64,000 bases of DNA from contig OX422220.1 in NCBI GenBank assembly GCA_949130495.1, positions 127,198,268 through 127,262,267 on the forward strand, written 5' to 3'. The notes under the pieces were generated by a model, which ran no database searches, was not told where the DNA came from, and saw only the letters and a list, made by a program, of their open reading frames with translations. A program made the position numbers and the translations under genes. Below are positions 11,297 through 22,676 of this stretch, one piece after another; position 1 is the stretch's first letter; the number at the start of each line of letters is the position of its first letter. The stretch is from Sambucus nigra. Taxonomy: Eukaryota; Streptophyta; Magnoliopsida; Dipsacales; Adoxaceae.

Positions 11297-12464
11297 ATGG
11301 CTTTTGATGGTTTTGATGATCTTCGATGTCAAATTTTTGAAAAAATTAATTGGAAAATTCACACGAACTCTTGCTTTAAATCTTCTGTTGAAAACGAATC
11401 TGAGAAGTGTCCTTGTTATGAGGGTGTTGGTCACACGTTACATGAGTGTACCACAAATTTAAAGAAGAAATTGAATAAACCGATTTCTCATGTTTCTACC
11501 CTTAGTGATTGTGATTCGGAAGAAGAAGTGTTTTATGCTTCTAGGCGAGAGTTTCCCATCCATGTGATTAATGATGATAGTGAAGGTGATGGGAGTGTGG
11601 ATGAAAGTGAGGAGGAAAGTGTAGATGAGCATGACTTGCAAACTGCTTTCAATGAACTATATGCTGAAACTTTGAAAACAGAGAAAGAAAATTTGAAATT
11701 GAAAGCTCAGTTGAAAGAGTGTGCCATAAAAAATAATGATTTTTTAGTTGAAGAACTTAGGGCTCATGTGAAAATTTTGAAAGAGAAGCTTGAGTACGTC
11801 GAGGGTGAGAGAGATAGTCTTAGAGGGTTGATGGAGACTATGAAAAAGGAGCTTTCAGAGTTTGAGGATTCTAAACGAGTACTTGAATCTAGGATAGGTG
11901 AACTTGAGGTGAAATTGAAAGATTCAAGTAAAGTGAAATTTGATTTGGAGTCTAGGCCTGAAAAACTTGATAAGATTTTAGGCACAGTCGAGATCAAAAT
12001 GGATAGGGGTGGGATTGGTCTTGAAAAATATGTTTCACCCATTCCCCACACGTGTGAGAGAGCCTCCTAGGATTGTTAAGAAAGAGGCACCTAAGTTTGT
12101 TAAAAAGGCGCCCCATAGGAACATCGTGAGAGAACCTCCTAGGATCATTAGGAGAGACCCACCTAGGCAAATTCGGAGAGAGCAACCGATAAATTTGAGG
12201 AGAGGGCCACCTTTAGGGAACACAAATCGCCCGATTTACTCTTGCACACATTGTGGTAGGCAAGGTCATCTTAGGCACTTTTGTTATAAGCTTTTAAATG
12301 GACCTAAGAAGGTTAATGAAAGAATAAATTCGATTCCCAAAATCCCCACACTTCGTTACACATCAATTTGGGTTAGAAAATCGGATTTAGAGACTTATGG
12401 TTTATTTGTCCACGATTCCCGTTTGCTTGAACGTGATTCACCCCATGTGAAATCTTTTGGTTGA
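11297..12464 (+). pseudogene. copia gag/nucleocapsid-like gene, frameshifted
   Basis: This is the element's only coding region. The first frame (11297-12070, 257 codons) starts at an ATG 45 bp after the second primer site. It has a degenerate zinc knuckle near residues 38-52 (Cys-Tyr-Glu then Gly where Cys is expected, then Gly-His and a final Cys), an acidic stretch, and a long Lys/Glu-rich coiled coil (about residues 115-230). The second frame (open 12009-12464) continues with a Pro/Arg-rich repeat and a perfect CX2CX4HX4C knuckle (12243-12284; Cys-Thr-His-Cys, Gly-His, Cys), then a Trp-Val-Arg-Lys-Ser-Asp motif often seen downstream of copia knuckles. The two frames overlap, so a single indel near 12010-12070 probably breaks one gag gene. 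Gag would package RNA into virus-like particles; no pol domains follow. Confidence 0.75.
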
Positions 12465-14028
12465 TTGTGATTGCATGTTTGTCATACACTAGTTGTGGTT
12501 TCATTATATATTTTTACTAGTGTGATGACTTGTACTTTTTGTATAAATTCTTGTTTTTGAATTTTTTTGAAAAATACAAAAAGATTTTATTTTGATAAAA
12601 TTTTGAGAAAATCCAAAAAGATTTTTGTTTTTCTTGTTTACACCGTTTATGAATGAACACTTTGGATGACCAAGTCACAACATCATTCCATTTTTTTTCA
12701 TGTGACTATTTGATAGTGTTTTGAGATAATAGGTCAATTCATCCTTGTGCTTTATGATGTTTGGAGTCATTAAGATGTAATTAAGTGTTACTTCCTACAT
12801 GTTTGACTCATGTTTCCTTTATTGCACACATGCACGGATTTGTTTGATTATTGTGCTTGTCTTATCACATGTTGGTTGGGTGTTTTCACTTCAATCCTGT
12901 CTTTAAAACGAACCAAGCGTGATAATTTTTATAAGGAAATTGTGCATATAAAAAACGTTTTGTGAGTTTGTGTGCTTTGTTTGATAACGGGGAGGGGCTG
13001 CGAAAGGTAATTATCTATCCTTTGCGCAAAAGCCACCGTTAAAAAGGACCTAAAAAATTGAGGAATTTTATTATCCGAGGCCCAAAGAGGTTAAAAGAGC
13101 CCGAAAAAAAAATTAAATGGCAATAAAAAGATATTCATGCCAAAAAGGGGCCATTTAGGGTTTTTCACCAATTCTCCAATGTTTGAGAATTTAGATTACC
13201 TCTAAAAGAATATATATATGAGGGAGTTTGGTTGGATAATTAAAACGGGTTTGCATGTCCTTGAAATTTTTGAAAATGCGCTATATAGTTTTGGACGTTA
13301 TTGGTGTGAAAATCATTTGACTTTGATTTGTTGATTTGCATAAAACGATGTCATCTAAATTCAACAAACGTTTACACTTAAGGATACCTTTGATGTTCAT
13401 TCGTTAGGAGTACACGTATGCATCTTGCACAGATGATTGATTGAGTTGATTTACCTATCGAATGTGTTCACACCCATTCATTCCATTTCCATGACTTGGT
13501 TGTTTGAGTCTAAATCCATGGTGTGATTTTTGTATCATATTTGTTCATATTGGTATCCTACCTTTGCCGAAAAATTAAAAAAAATCAAAAATAGTTTGTG
13601 TATGTTTTGTATACCGTGACACCCCGATTTTGCTTATTTGATTTATTTCTCTAATTTGTCTATTTGGGGACATCATAAAAAGGGGGAGAATGAATTATGA
13701 ATGAATTATGGGGGAGTTTTTTGAAATTTGAGTTTGCTCATAAATTGATATATATATATATGCTTATCTCATCATTTCAAACTCGATATGTCACTTGGTA
13801 TTTTGCTTTATCTCATGTGTGTAGGTACTACATTGATGATCTTTGAATTACACACCCTGATGAGAAAAGATCTGTTATTCCTGAAGAATTGAAGAACAAA
13901 CGATGAAGACTATTCATTTGTACCTTTTCCAGTTTTGGGTTCATGGGAGGGTAAATTTGTATAGGCAATTTCATATTTGATAATTCGGATTTTTTATGTA
14001 TGTACCGGCATAGACATAGGGGGAGATT
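12465..14028 (+). other. Noncoding 3' interior of the copia element with two polypurine tracts
   Basis: AT-rich and without recognisable coding. A GGGGGAGAATGAATTATG string near 13682 resembles the true tract at 14015-14028 (ATAGGGGGAGATT). Confidence 0.7.
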
Positions 14029-15330
14029 TGTAAGGACATTTTTCTCATGTCCGAAATGTTTCATTTATTTATGTCGTACGCCGCTACATTTGGCACGTCA
14101 CCTCACGATCTCACATGCGGCCTCTATCCGAATTTTGGGAATCAAGCATGCATTATCTCCACTAATATGTCCCTCATCTGCATCAACGACTTCACGTTCC
14201 TTGATTGTAGGCTCGTAATGCAAGTGGAACGCAAGAGAAGTCAAATCAGTGAAACAAGGCATGATAGGGATGTTCAAGGGCAAATTGGTAATTTTATAGC
14301 CACCGTCTGGAGGACCGGTCAACTGGAAAGTTGAAGAGCTTTCCGTAAAAAAGATACTGGAAGAAACGGCACCTCAATCCGAGCTACGGTGAATAAGTTA
14401 TGGCCCGTTGAAAATGGAGATATGTTCATTGAAAATTCTGGAAATTTTTCTAAGTGTTCAAGCACCTGTTCCCAGCACACTTTCCCGAACCCAGCCCGAA
14501 ACCGGTTCGGGGGGGCGAACCGGTTCGCAGGGGTACCCGAACCGGTTCGGGGTACCTGTACGCTGGATAGAATTTCAGCATTTTAAGATCGTGGGTCTCT
14601 TCATGTATTTCCCTATAAATACCAACTTCGGGAGAGTTGTTTTGCAAGACTTTAGGAGACGAATTTGAGAGTCCAAATACATCTAGTCTTCATATTTTTG
14701 AGTTCCAAGACTCATGTTTTGATTCACACATCCTTGCCAAATATTTGTGAATCCTTTTGCAACCCAAGAACACAACTTTGGTTTGTTCAACCCTTGTGGA
14801 GGAGACCGTTCTTCTTCTTCATTGCAGCCCTACTGAAAAGGGATAATTCCAGCCGACAAACTTGTGGAGAAGCCGTTTCTCTTCTCCATTGCAGCCCTAC
14901 TGGAAAGGGATAGTTCCAGTCGCGACTACAGAATCCGATACCCGAGGGTAATTCTTAGTCAACTTGTATTTTCATTGTAATCCGATTGTAAGCCGTTTTC
15001 TTACAAATTATAGTGAAAATAAATGGTTTTGCCCCTGAGGGGGATTTTTCCTTAATTGCATGTGTTTGAATGTTCTTGCGTAGATTATCAATTTATTCAA
15101 TCACATACTGCTGCATGTTTAGGGTTTGTTTGTGTTAAAAGGGTTTTATATATAATTTATTCATTTCAACGCGAGATTTTTCCTGAAATTTATTTGTTTT
15201 ATCCTGCATGCTATATTTTATTTGATAAATCATCTAGATACATGTCTTAGGGTTTAACTAAAATTTGGGTTTAATTAAAATTGGTTTTTATTTGAGAAGT
15301 CACAATATTTCCGCTGCAGCTGCACTCTCA
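14029..15330 (+). repeat. Right LTR of the copia element
   Basis: Same length as the left LTR. Nearly all differences fall in the first 540 bp (U3). From about 14569 to the end only one difference was seen (G to A near 15302). Confidence 0.95.
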
Positions 15331-15605
15331 TCACCTTAATATAATATTCCAACATTAATCCAAGTCCCTCGCTCCTAGTTAATGTACCAACATTATTCAA
15401 ACATAACTCATCGTATATTTTATTCAATTAACGGTCGTTAATTCCCCCTATTCAATCCCATCCATAATATCACTTCCCGAGTCTTGAGTATATCCTACTG
15501 CCCTTTACTAAGTTCCATTATGTTCAATTAATTATCACAAAAGATATCTAATAATTTGGGGATCAATCAAACTTTAAAAGAAAATAATTCACATTTCCAG
15601 GGGGA

Positions 15606-15660
15606 GTCGATCGATCGACGGTCTGGGGTCGATCGATCGACATTCTTGGGTCGATCGATT
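15606..15660. repeat. Triplet of GTCGATCGAT palindromic repeats
   Basis: Two GTCGATCGATCGAC palindromes and a third partial copy, spaced about 22-25 bp apart, within the minus-strand Tekay-type LTR. Confidence 0.85.
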
Positions 15661-17309
15661 AGATATCAGCCCAATTTTTTGCATTGTTCAACCGACGGGT
15701 TTAGTATTTCTTTTTCATCAAAACCAACACAAATCAATCCAAAATTTCTCATAATTAATCTCAATTGATATAGCAAGATATATGATCAATTTCTAATAAT
15801 CAAACCACCTAAAATCATCAAATAGTTTGGATTTAATCCTATTATTCCCAGAATTCTCATAGGTTAATATTTCTCCAAAAATCATATTAACTCAGAATTT
15901 TTCTATCAATTGGAACCCAAAATTCGTGTATTAAATCATTTAAACATAAAGAGATTTATTCTATCTAATTTTCATATCAATAACTAATTCAAAAACTCTA
16001 CAGTTCATCCTTAACTCATGTAAATTTAATACTTATTACTTATCCTATCTATCATGGGTATTGTAAGCAATAAAATAGAGTAAGAATTACACGTGCCTTA
16101 ATTATGTAGGTCTGAACCTTTGGTGATGATGGTGTAGAATTCCTTCCTTGTTTTTCGGTGGTGGTACTGATGGTAGAAGGTGGTTAATCCCCTTTGTCTT
16201 GCCCCAAGAGACTCCCCTCCTTCCTAAGCAACCTCTTCTTCTCCGAATGAACCTTTCACTTTCTCTCACACTAAGACCTCTCAAATATTTTGTGATGAAA
16301 TGAAATGAACCTACGTTCCTCTAATCCATTACCTTTATAATAAGACAAATTACGAAATTACTATTCATTTCCCAAATAAAATGACTAAAATGCCCCTTCG
16401 GGGTGTCCTTTCATCTCCTAATTGACCCGAGACCCAAATCCAACACCTAAATAGACTTTTTTGACTATTTTAACCTTTCCGGACGCAACGACGCACTCAA
16501 AATGACCATTTGATTGGTATAAATAATTTTTCCTTTTTATTCATTTAAATTAGTCCCGACACGTTCCATACCGCGTCCCAACTTAAGTTTCATAATTACC
16601 ATATTGGTAACTCACGGCAATATAAATAACATCATATTCATATATTACTGAAATATCACTAAGTAATATAAAGAATCATATCTTTCAATATCCACAAGTA
16701 ATATAAAATCTGGATTAATCCCAATTAATTAATTTACAATTAATTCCAATTAATCCCATTAGCTATTAATTTAACTCATTTTAAAAGTCATTAAAATTAT
16801 GGGGTATTACAACATCGTGATTTTTCAAAATTTTGAAGCCCGATAGCCATTTTCTTTCTAACAACTCATGATTTTTCCTCTACTAATAAAAAAAATATAT
16901 CTTGCGAAGTCATGAGCCATATTTGAATCGTAACAGATTGAAAGAGGGTGGTGAGAGAAAGGCGAGACGGGGGGTGGACTTACTTGTCCTTAATATTGGT
17001 TATGTGAGTTTACTCCAGCGGGTTAAAGATTTAGCCGTCAGGTCGCCTTGATAGGGGGCTCGAGTTTAGCCGTGACATGTAGTTATTTCAGTCAAAGGAT
17101 CTCGTCGTGAAGTGTGGCAGTGAGCAGTGACTGTGACCGGGGTGGTGAGAGAGAGAGGAGATGAAGAAGAGAGGAAGAAGGACTGTTGTCTTCTTGATGT
17201 CAGTCGTACAGAGAAATAAAGGAAAGAAATGTTAGGGTTGGGTTGGGTTGTCTAAGAGCATGCGCGGTATTGTGTAGTGTAGGTTGTATTTAGGCACGTT
17301 ACTAATTTA

Positions 17310-17310
<1 letters not shown>

Positions 17311-17393
<83 letters not shown>
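17311..17393. repeat. (CT)n(AT)n microsatellite
   Basis: About 34 bp of CT followed by about 48 bp of AT, near the right end of the probable hAT-type element. Confidence 0.95.
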
Positions 17394-17398
<5 letters not shown>

Positions 17399-17734
17399 TA
17401 CGGCCCGGTTCATTTTTTTCGGTCCATTCGGGTTCGTGCACACCCCTAACCAAAATGTCAGATTGATTCCCTAGGTCATAAGACTATTGCATGGCCACTA
17501 TCCATGTATGAGGATAAGTATTAATTTTGAGGCCGATTGGGTGCAATGTGATATGGTTACGACCCCCGGACGTATATCTACGACCGCCTCCATTATATGT
17601 ATTTTTGTTTGGGATCGGTGGTGAGATTTCGATCCGGTGGCTCAGTGTGATGCGTGATGCCTAGGGCTTGATAACACACGAGGGATGTATCCGCGAGGTC
17701 CGTGCTCTAGGGATATGGTTATACATATATAGAA

Positions 17735-17738
<4 letters not shown>

Positions 17739-17824
<86 letters not shown>
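17739..17824. repeat. (TA)n(GA)n microsatellite bordering a MITE
   Basis: A TA run and then a GA run lead directly into the MITE core at 17825. The second MITE copy has the same arrangement (29930-30030). Confidence 0.95.
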
Positions 17825-17828
<4 letters not shown>

Positions 17829-18168
17829 CTAAGTCTGCACACGTGCTGACGCACATCAATTATTTTAAAATATTAAAAAAAATCGAATTGATTTTTTATG
17901 TGATATTTAATTATTTCAGTGGACCCATATAAAAAAATTCATCTCAAAACAACTTTTTTTGTTATTTTTAAAAAATTGATAAAATTTTCATAGCTTTAAA
18001 ACTGCTTAAAAACAGCGAAAATTTGATCGATTTTTTAAAAATAGCAAAAAAAAAAATTGAGCTGAATTGTTTTATACGAGTTTCTTGAAATCTTTAAATA
18101 TCACACAAAAAAATCTGCTCAATTTTTTTTTTATTATTTTAAAAATATGATGTGCACAGGAGCTTGTC
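17825..18168. mobile_element. Microsatellite-flanked foldback MITE, copy A
   Basis: Shares its order and much of its sequence with 30031-30396: ACTAAGTCTGCACA...GTGCTGACGCAC at the left, inner inverted arms around AAAATTTGATCGATTTTTTA, and TGATGTGCACAGGAG at the right. No coding capacity. The right end TGTGCACAGGAG is the inverse of the left end of copy B (CTCCTGTGCACA). A TSD cannot be read because the flanks are microsatellites. Confidence 0.75.
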
Positions 18169-18179
18169 TCTTTCTTTCT

Positions 18180-18200
18180 CTATGTGTGTGTGTGTGTGTG

Positions 18201-18245
<45 letters not shown>
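18180..18245. repeat. (TG)n(TA)n(TG)n microsatellite
   Basis: Directly right of the MITE copy; two TG runs separated by a short TA run. Confidence 0.95.
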
Positions 18246-18247
<2 letters not shown>

Positions 18248-18928
18248 ATGCAATATAGTGTATAAATCTATGTATAGCACGAGTGTTGCTACGTTATGTT
18301 TATTATGTGAATATTTATCTATAACAAGTGTGTCGCTACAATATTGTGTACGAACGTATACATATTGAAGGTAATTATACTTAGCTAATAGAGAGCATTA
18401 GCGGGTTTGGACTTGGATAGCAGTTACATGTATTAATTAGCCCAGGTAGTTCAATTAGGCTAATAAAATTAACACGTTCCGTGTGCGCTGTTGTTGAGAG
18501 GTAAGGTATTATCTTATGTGAGTGCGACATGTTGATTATGAAAGTAATACACTACTGTTTTAATCGATTTAAAATAATTATCTACTTGCAAAATATTTTT
18601 TTACTTTTCGGGATTTCCCGCGGACAATAATTTTTCCTTGTTTTTCTTTTTAAAACTCCAGGTGTGCAGCAACAGCACCCGGGATCACAAGGATATATCC
18701 ATTTTTGTCGTTGCAAGGCGCTACATGAGTTGATTTAGACGCTTATGCTTATTCTATCTAGATAAGATCTTTTCATTTCAGTTTTCAGTTTGAGCGTGTT
18801 GCCCGTAGATATATCGAATTTTTATTACCGTCAGATATTTTAATTCAATACTCAGTTATTATTATTTAGTTTTATATAGTGGATGTTGTTTATTTGGTGA
18901 CCGTTTGTTTCTTCGGTTCACTTGTACG

Positions 18929-20048
18929 CAATGGCGAAGCCAGAATTATGAGTTAGTGAGTGCGAAATTGTTTGACGTACCCCGGGGATTCGTGGACGGA
19001 AGCCCCCGAGGCGATTTTTTTTGGGTTATTTGTACTATTTTGGGCATAAATCTAGTACTAAAGAAAATTTCAACAAAAAAAAACATGCATTAATATTCAA
19101 TTTCAACACTTAAAATCATTATCAAAATGAAATATGATAATTATTACAATGCAACTCTCCGAGACTTCATTTTCTGAAAAAAATTGAATGATATCTTTCA
19201 GTGTCAATATCACATCCAATACGTCTCTTTCGATATATGCCACCAAACAATCATTCTTCATCTCATCTCCCAATCTGTTACGAAGTGAAGTTTTAACGAT
19301 CTTCATAGCAGAAAAAACTCTTTCAACCATCGTAGTAGCAACGGGTAAAAGTAATGCCAGTTGCACGAGCAAATATACCAACGAATATAAAGTATTAGAA
19401 AAAGATTGTTTGGTGGCATATATCATATATCGAAAAAGATTAACATAAAAATATTCTAATCCAACATAAAAATCAGAATTAATCTAACATAAAATTTATT
19501 GCAAAAAGATTAACCCATAGATGTTGAAATTTATTGAATAAATTATTCAATAAATTTATTCAGTTGAATTTATTTAATAAATGCATTCAGTAAAATTTTA
19601 ATCACTTTGTATGATTAATCGCTTTATAAATTTCAGTAATAATTTCAGTAATAAAATCAATGTAATGGAGGAGAAAATTTTCAGTAATAATTTTTATTTG
19701 AACTAGGGCCGTAATAATTTTCAGTAATAATTTTTAGAGAGAAGACAAAGCCTTTTGGTTTGTTTTGAAAAAGGCATAACTTTGTTTGTTTTGTTAAGTA
19801 ACAAATATGTAATGGATGAGAGAAAGGAGACTTACCTTTGTTTGTTTTGTTCTTGAATATAGAGAGAAGATAAAGCTTTGGTTGGGTTGAAAAAACTAGG
19901 GATAGCTGCTCTTATATGTATTGACTTATGTCTAAAAAATTATCAATTTTAACCTCAATATTTAACTTATTACACACGGGTGTATATATATCCCAGAAAT
20001 TCAATGCTTGCGCCCGCACCTACTCGACACAGTATGTCTCCGCCACTG
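18929..20048 (-). mobile_element. Deleted hAT transposon, 1.1 kb, with 8-bp TSD
   Basis: The left end CAATGGCGAAGCC and the right end ATGTCTCCGCCACTG are imperfect inverted repeats of the widespread plant hAT terminus of the CAGTGGCGGAGCC type. The exact 8-bp duplication CTTGTACG lies at 18921-18928 and 20049-20056, the hAT hallmark. The interior keeps only the transposase C-terminus on the minus strand. It is inserted in the 3' part of the outer Tekay-type LTR. Confidence 0.9.
19103..19426 (-). pseudogene. hAT transposase C-terminal dimerisation region, remnant
   Basis: An open minus-strand frame of 107 codons. It contains the signature block of the hAT family dimerisation domain around residues 28-70: a hydrophobic stretch, then Pro-Val-Ala-Thr-Thr-Met-Val-Glu-Arg-Val-Phe-Ser-Ala-Met-Lys, then Leu-Arg-Asn-Arg-Leu-Gly-Asp-Glu and Asn-Asp-Cys-Leu-Val-Ala-Tyr-Ile-Glu. 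In intact plant hAT proteins of the TTF-finger/DUF4371 type this block ends a protein of roughly 600-800 residues. The zinc finger and RNase H-like catalytic core are missing, so it cannot act as a transposase. It lies wholly inside the TSD-bounded element at 18929-20048, which explains its origin. The start codon is not meaningful because the 5' part is deleted. Confidence 0.85.
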
Positions 20049-20249
20049 CTTGTACGATTTATTTATGCATGTGAATTATTCTATTCATTATGTTGTATGA
20101 TTTTATTCATTTTATATTATTTCATTATTGCGAAAGTAATGTTGAAAATAAAATCATACTTAAAATCTTATTTTATTTTAATAAATAATAAATAATTGAT
20201 CACTTTGTGTTTAAAAATAGACGTATTACCACAACCTAGAATTAAATTT

Positions 20250-21987
20250 GCAATTACATGTTTGAAGCCTTGTTGTCATTTCTTTATAAAAAATAAATAT
20301 TAAAGTGTCATTAGACAAAAACATAAAAGAAACACTTGAAAGGACGCGACTTGTAAACAATTTTAATGTTTTTGTTTTAAGAAGATGAGTGATCATCCAC
20401 CGGTCGCGTGCTACTGTGGTAGAAAAGCATGTGCCATGAAACGTCCATCATCCCGCGTTGATTTTACGGTGAATTAACTCTTTGCGTTTAATCAGATCTG
20501 AGTATGATAATAGCCAATAAATTTGATTTCATTAATTGATTTGACTTAAATTTGACAGTTAAGACGACCTTTTCAGATTAATTCATAAGCAGTACCATAT
20601 TCAACAGGTCTTGCTTTTTGATTGACCACACAATTGATGCTGCTGTACTTCATTAAACTATCTTTCAACAGCAGCATGTAAAATGTTTTTTTATTGGAAA
20701 ATCAATGTATATTTGTTATCTTTTTGTAATAGCCAAAGTGTTTGAGGGAGTTTTTTTTTTTCCCTTTTTTTATTTAATGAAACAAAGTTCAAATTACAAT
20801 TAACAAGTGCTAATAAGTTATAACATTATATAATTAATACAGAGCATTCCAATTCAATCCCTAAAACAATAAAAAAAATCATTTCTAATCCATTAAAATA
20901 TGTTTCCTCATAGCTAAATGTATACCTTATATCTCATGATATAGACAAACATAAAATAGGTACATTACCGAAATTTATTTATATATTATATCAAATATAT
21001 AAATATTTGTGTATATATTATAAAATTTCAGATATATATTACTGAAAAATTAGATGTAAACTACACACATATACCACAGTCAAAAGATTAAATTATTATA
21101 TTTAAAAAAAATTATCTATCAAGGAATTTTCTTTAGAAAAATGTAATTAGTAAAATAATTTATGTGGACTTGTTGTAGATGGTCTCAGAAGTGACAAATT
21201 TTATAGTGACGCTGAAGTCCATTATAGGAAAAATACATTTATGATTAGAAAGATGCGTGATTAATGACTAACGGGTGATGGGGTACCATAAAATGCAGTG
21301 TAGTTGTTAATTAAAAGTACAAGCTTAGGGAATAACCACTGGTAAAGGTCAAACCGACTTTTGATTGATCACTCTACTTTTTGTATTTTAAATAATAGAA
21401 TTTCCCAAGATGATTTGTTTTCTGTTTTCAATAAAGTCCTTAGATTATTAAAGGTCAACTTTGGAATTAAAATGCACGTGAGAGGCACGATAAAATTTAC
21501 AGTGGCATTAAGAAACAGCTTATAATTCTTATCGGCACTAATCCCCTTAACTACACTAGCAATTTGTTTTAATACGACTAAACTTGATGAGCACGGTAAC
21601 TAAGTTATTGGTTGGTAACATGGAAAATTACCCAATCATGTGGGAAGGGTCAATCAATATGATCATGATTACACTTCTACTTGTTTTCATGATATTCTGA
21701 TGTCTAATTATAGGTTCGGAATCCTAAATTATTTTGAATCAAAGCAGTGCCAAATGCACAAACAAAGTTATAACCAACATAGTTTACGGTACAAAAGAAG
21801 AATAAAGCTTGGAATGCTCACTTTTTTATATATTTTTAATATTTGATGTATTAAAATTTTATATTTTGTTTATTTTAGGTCCTGTTAGAATATAAGGTAC
21901 AAGTTTTTATTGTCTTATTTTATTAGGCGAGCATAAAAGTGAGTATGAAAGTATGTAAATATAGTGATATTTCAAAAAAAAAAAACA
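20250..21987. other. AT-rich intergenic DNA, nothing recognised
   Basis: No protein-like frame longer than about 70 codons and no terminal repeats that I could pair. It ends in a poly-A tract (21975-21985) just before the CACTA element. Confidence 0.5.
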
Positions 21988-22009
21988 AGACACTACACCA
22001 AATCTGCAC

Positions 22010-22200
22010 TATTATCACGGTCATTGACCTTGATAAATTGGACTTGTCAAGATCAATGACCGTGACAATTCGGGCGAGATAAATTTTTTTATCACGGTCG
22101 TGTCAAGGTCATGAACCGTGATAAGTTTAGTCATGGTTAATAACAGTGACAAAGCCTTGACCATTTTTAAAAAAATTGTCACGGTCAATGACCGTGACAA
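22010..22200. repeat. Left subterminal repeats of the CACTA element
   Basis: At least five copies, in both orientations, of a motif around GGTCAATGACCGTGACAA (near 22016, 22048, 22092, 22131 and 22176). Adjacent inverted copies form hairpins. Confidence 0.85.
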
Positions 22201-22676
22201 TTCTAGGCAGAATTGAAAAAAATTCTGCTGGGCAGTATGGTCACTACCACTGCCCAGCAGTATAGTTGTACCTGTTATAACGACGTTGGTTGTACCTATT
22301 CAAATATCATATATCCAAATATACCCAAGATAGTGCAAATATATATTCATGACGATATAATCCAAATATTCAAAATAGAAACAATATACATGACAATATA
22401 ATCCAAATATAATTAAAATGTACAAACTTAAAAATAATGTTACTACATGTCTTGGGTAAATGTGAGGAGATGAGTTGCCACACGATATACGAATTGACAC
22501 ACCCACTAATTTACATCGTGCCGCATTGTTCGCGCAACCACAATAGGGAGTTCTCCTTTCCGGGTATCACATGCGTGACAAGCACTTTGGACTCGATCCC
22601 TTGAAGCGCACGTCCATGAACTATTCCACCTTCGACAATATTCGGGTCCCTCAACCCCCGCCCTATCCGCTGGCCA

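Larger units (their letters stand above)
9841..15330 (+). mobile_element. Complete Ty1-copia-type LTR retrotransposon lacking pol (5.5 kb)
   Basis: LTRs of exactly 1302 bp at 9841-11142 and 14029-15330, flanked by the 5-bp TSD TCACC (9836-9840 and 15331-15335). The initiator-Met primer site TGGTATCAGAGC follows the left LTR, and a polypurine tract ending GGGGGAGATT precedes the right one. The 2.9-kb interior codes only for gag/nucleocapsid-like protein. Integrase, reverse transcriptase and RNase H are absent, so it is non-autonomous. By-eye comparison gives about 22 differences between the LTRs, so it is younger than its surroundings. Confidence 0.95.
8172..16811 (-). mobile_element. Minus-strand Tekay/Del-type solo LTR, interrupted by a copia element
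   Basis: Read on the minus strand it begins TGTAATACCCC at 16811 and ends near 8176 at GGGGTGTT, the inverted-end pattern of Tekay LTRs. A TATA-like element (TTATAAAG near 16340) and an untranslated leader follow at the expected places. Without the copia insertion (9841-15330 plus one TSD) it is about 3.15 kb. No pol or gag is found on either side, hence solo LTR. Flanking bases share only ACAT, so the boundary at 8172 is approximate. Confidence 0.5.
7685..17448. mobile_element. Probable hAT-type element split by a nested LTR stack
   Basis: TAGGGGTGTTTGCGCA at 7685 and ...TGCACACCCCTA ending at 17448 are matching hAT-style termini. Both inner flanks carry CGGTCC/GGACCG-type repeats (7720-7810 and 17400-17432). 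Without the retroelements between about 8172 and 16811 the element would be about 1.1 kb. No transposase is visible. The 8-bp flanks (ATCAAATA left, ACCAAAAT right) do not match exactly, so the TSD is unproven. The better-supported element at 50694 has the same kind of ends. Confidence 0.4.
150..20250 (+). mobile_element. Outer Tekay/Del-type gypsy LTR, probably solo, fragmented by nested insertions
   Basis: TGTAATATCCCG at 150 is a typical start of Tekay/Del chromovirus LTRs. A promoter-like block (TATTTAAA near 649, then a GA-rich leader) follows. After removal of the nested elements the pieces 150-822, 6737-7684, 17449-18928 and 20057 to about 20250 read as one LTR of roughly 3.3 kb. Its 3' part (CAGGTGTGCAGCAAC near 18659, TAGACGC near 18735) parallels the 3' part of the minus-strand LTR at 8.2-16.8 kb. 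The right end is not base-precise: a candidate end ...ACCACA near 20237 is followed by ACCTA, which only resembles the left flank ACCCT. No primer-binding site follows, which favours a solo LTR. The assembly of the pieces is inference. Confidence 0.45.

Noticed and set aside
10477..15250. Pairs of identical short open frames (82 and 64 codons) in two places
   Set aside because: They are duplicated only because they lie in the two LTRs of the copia element, in the untranslated R/U5 region.
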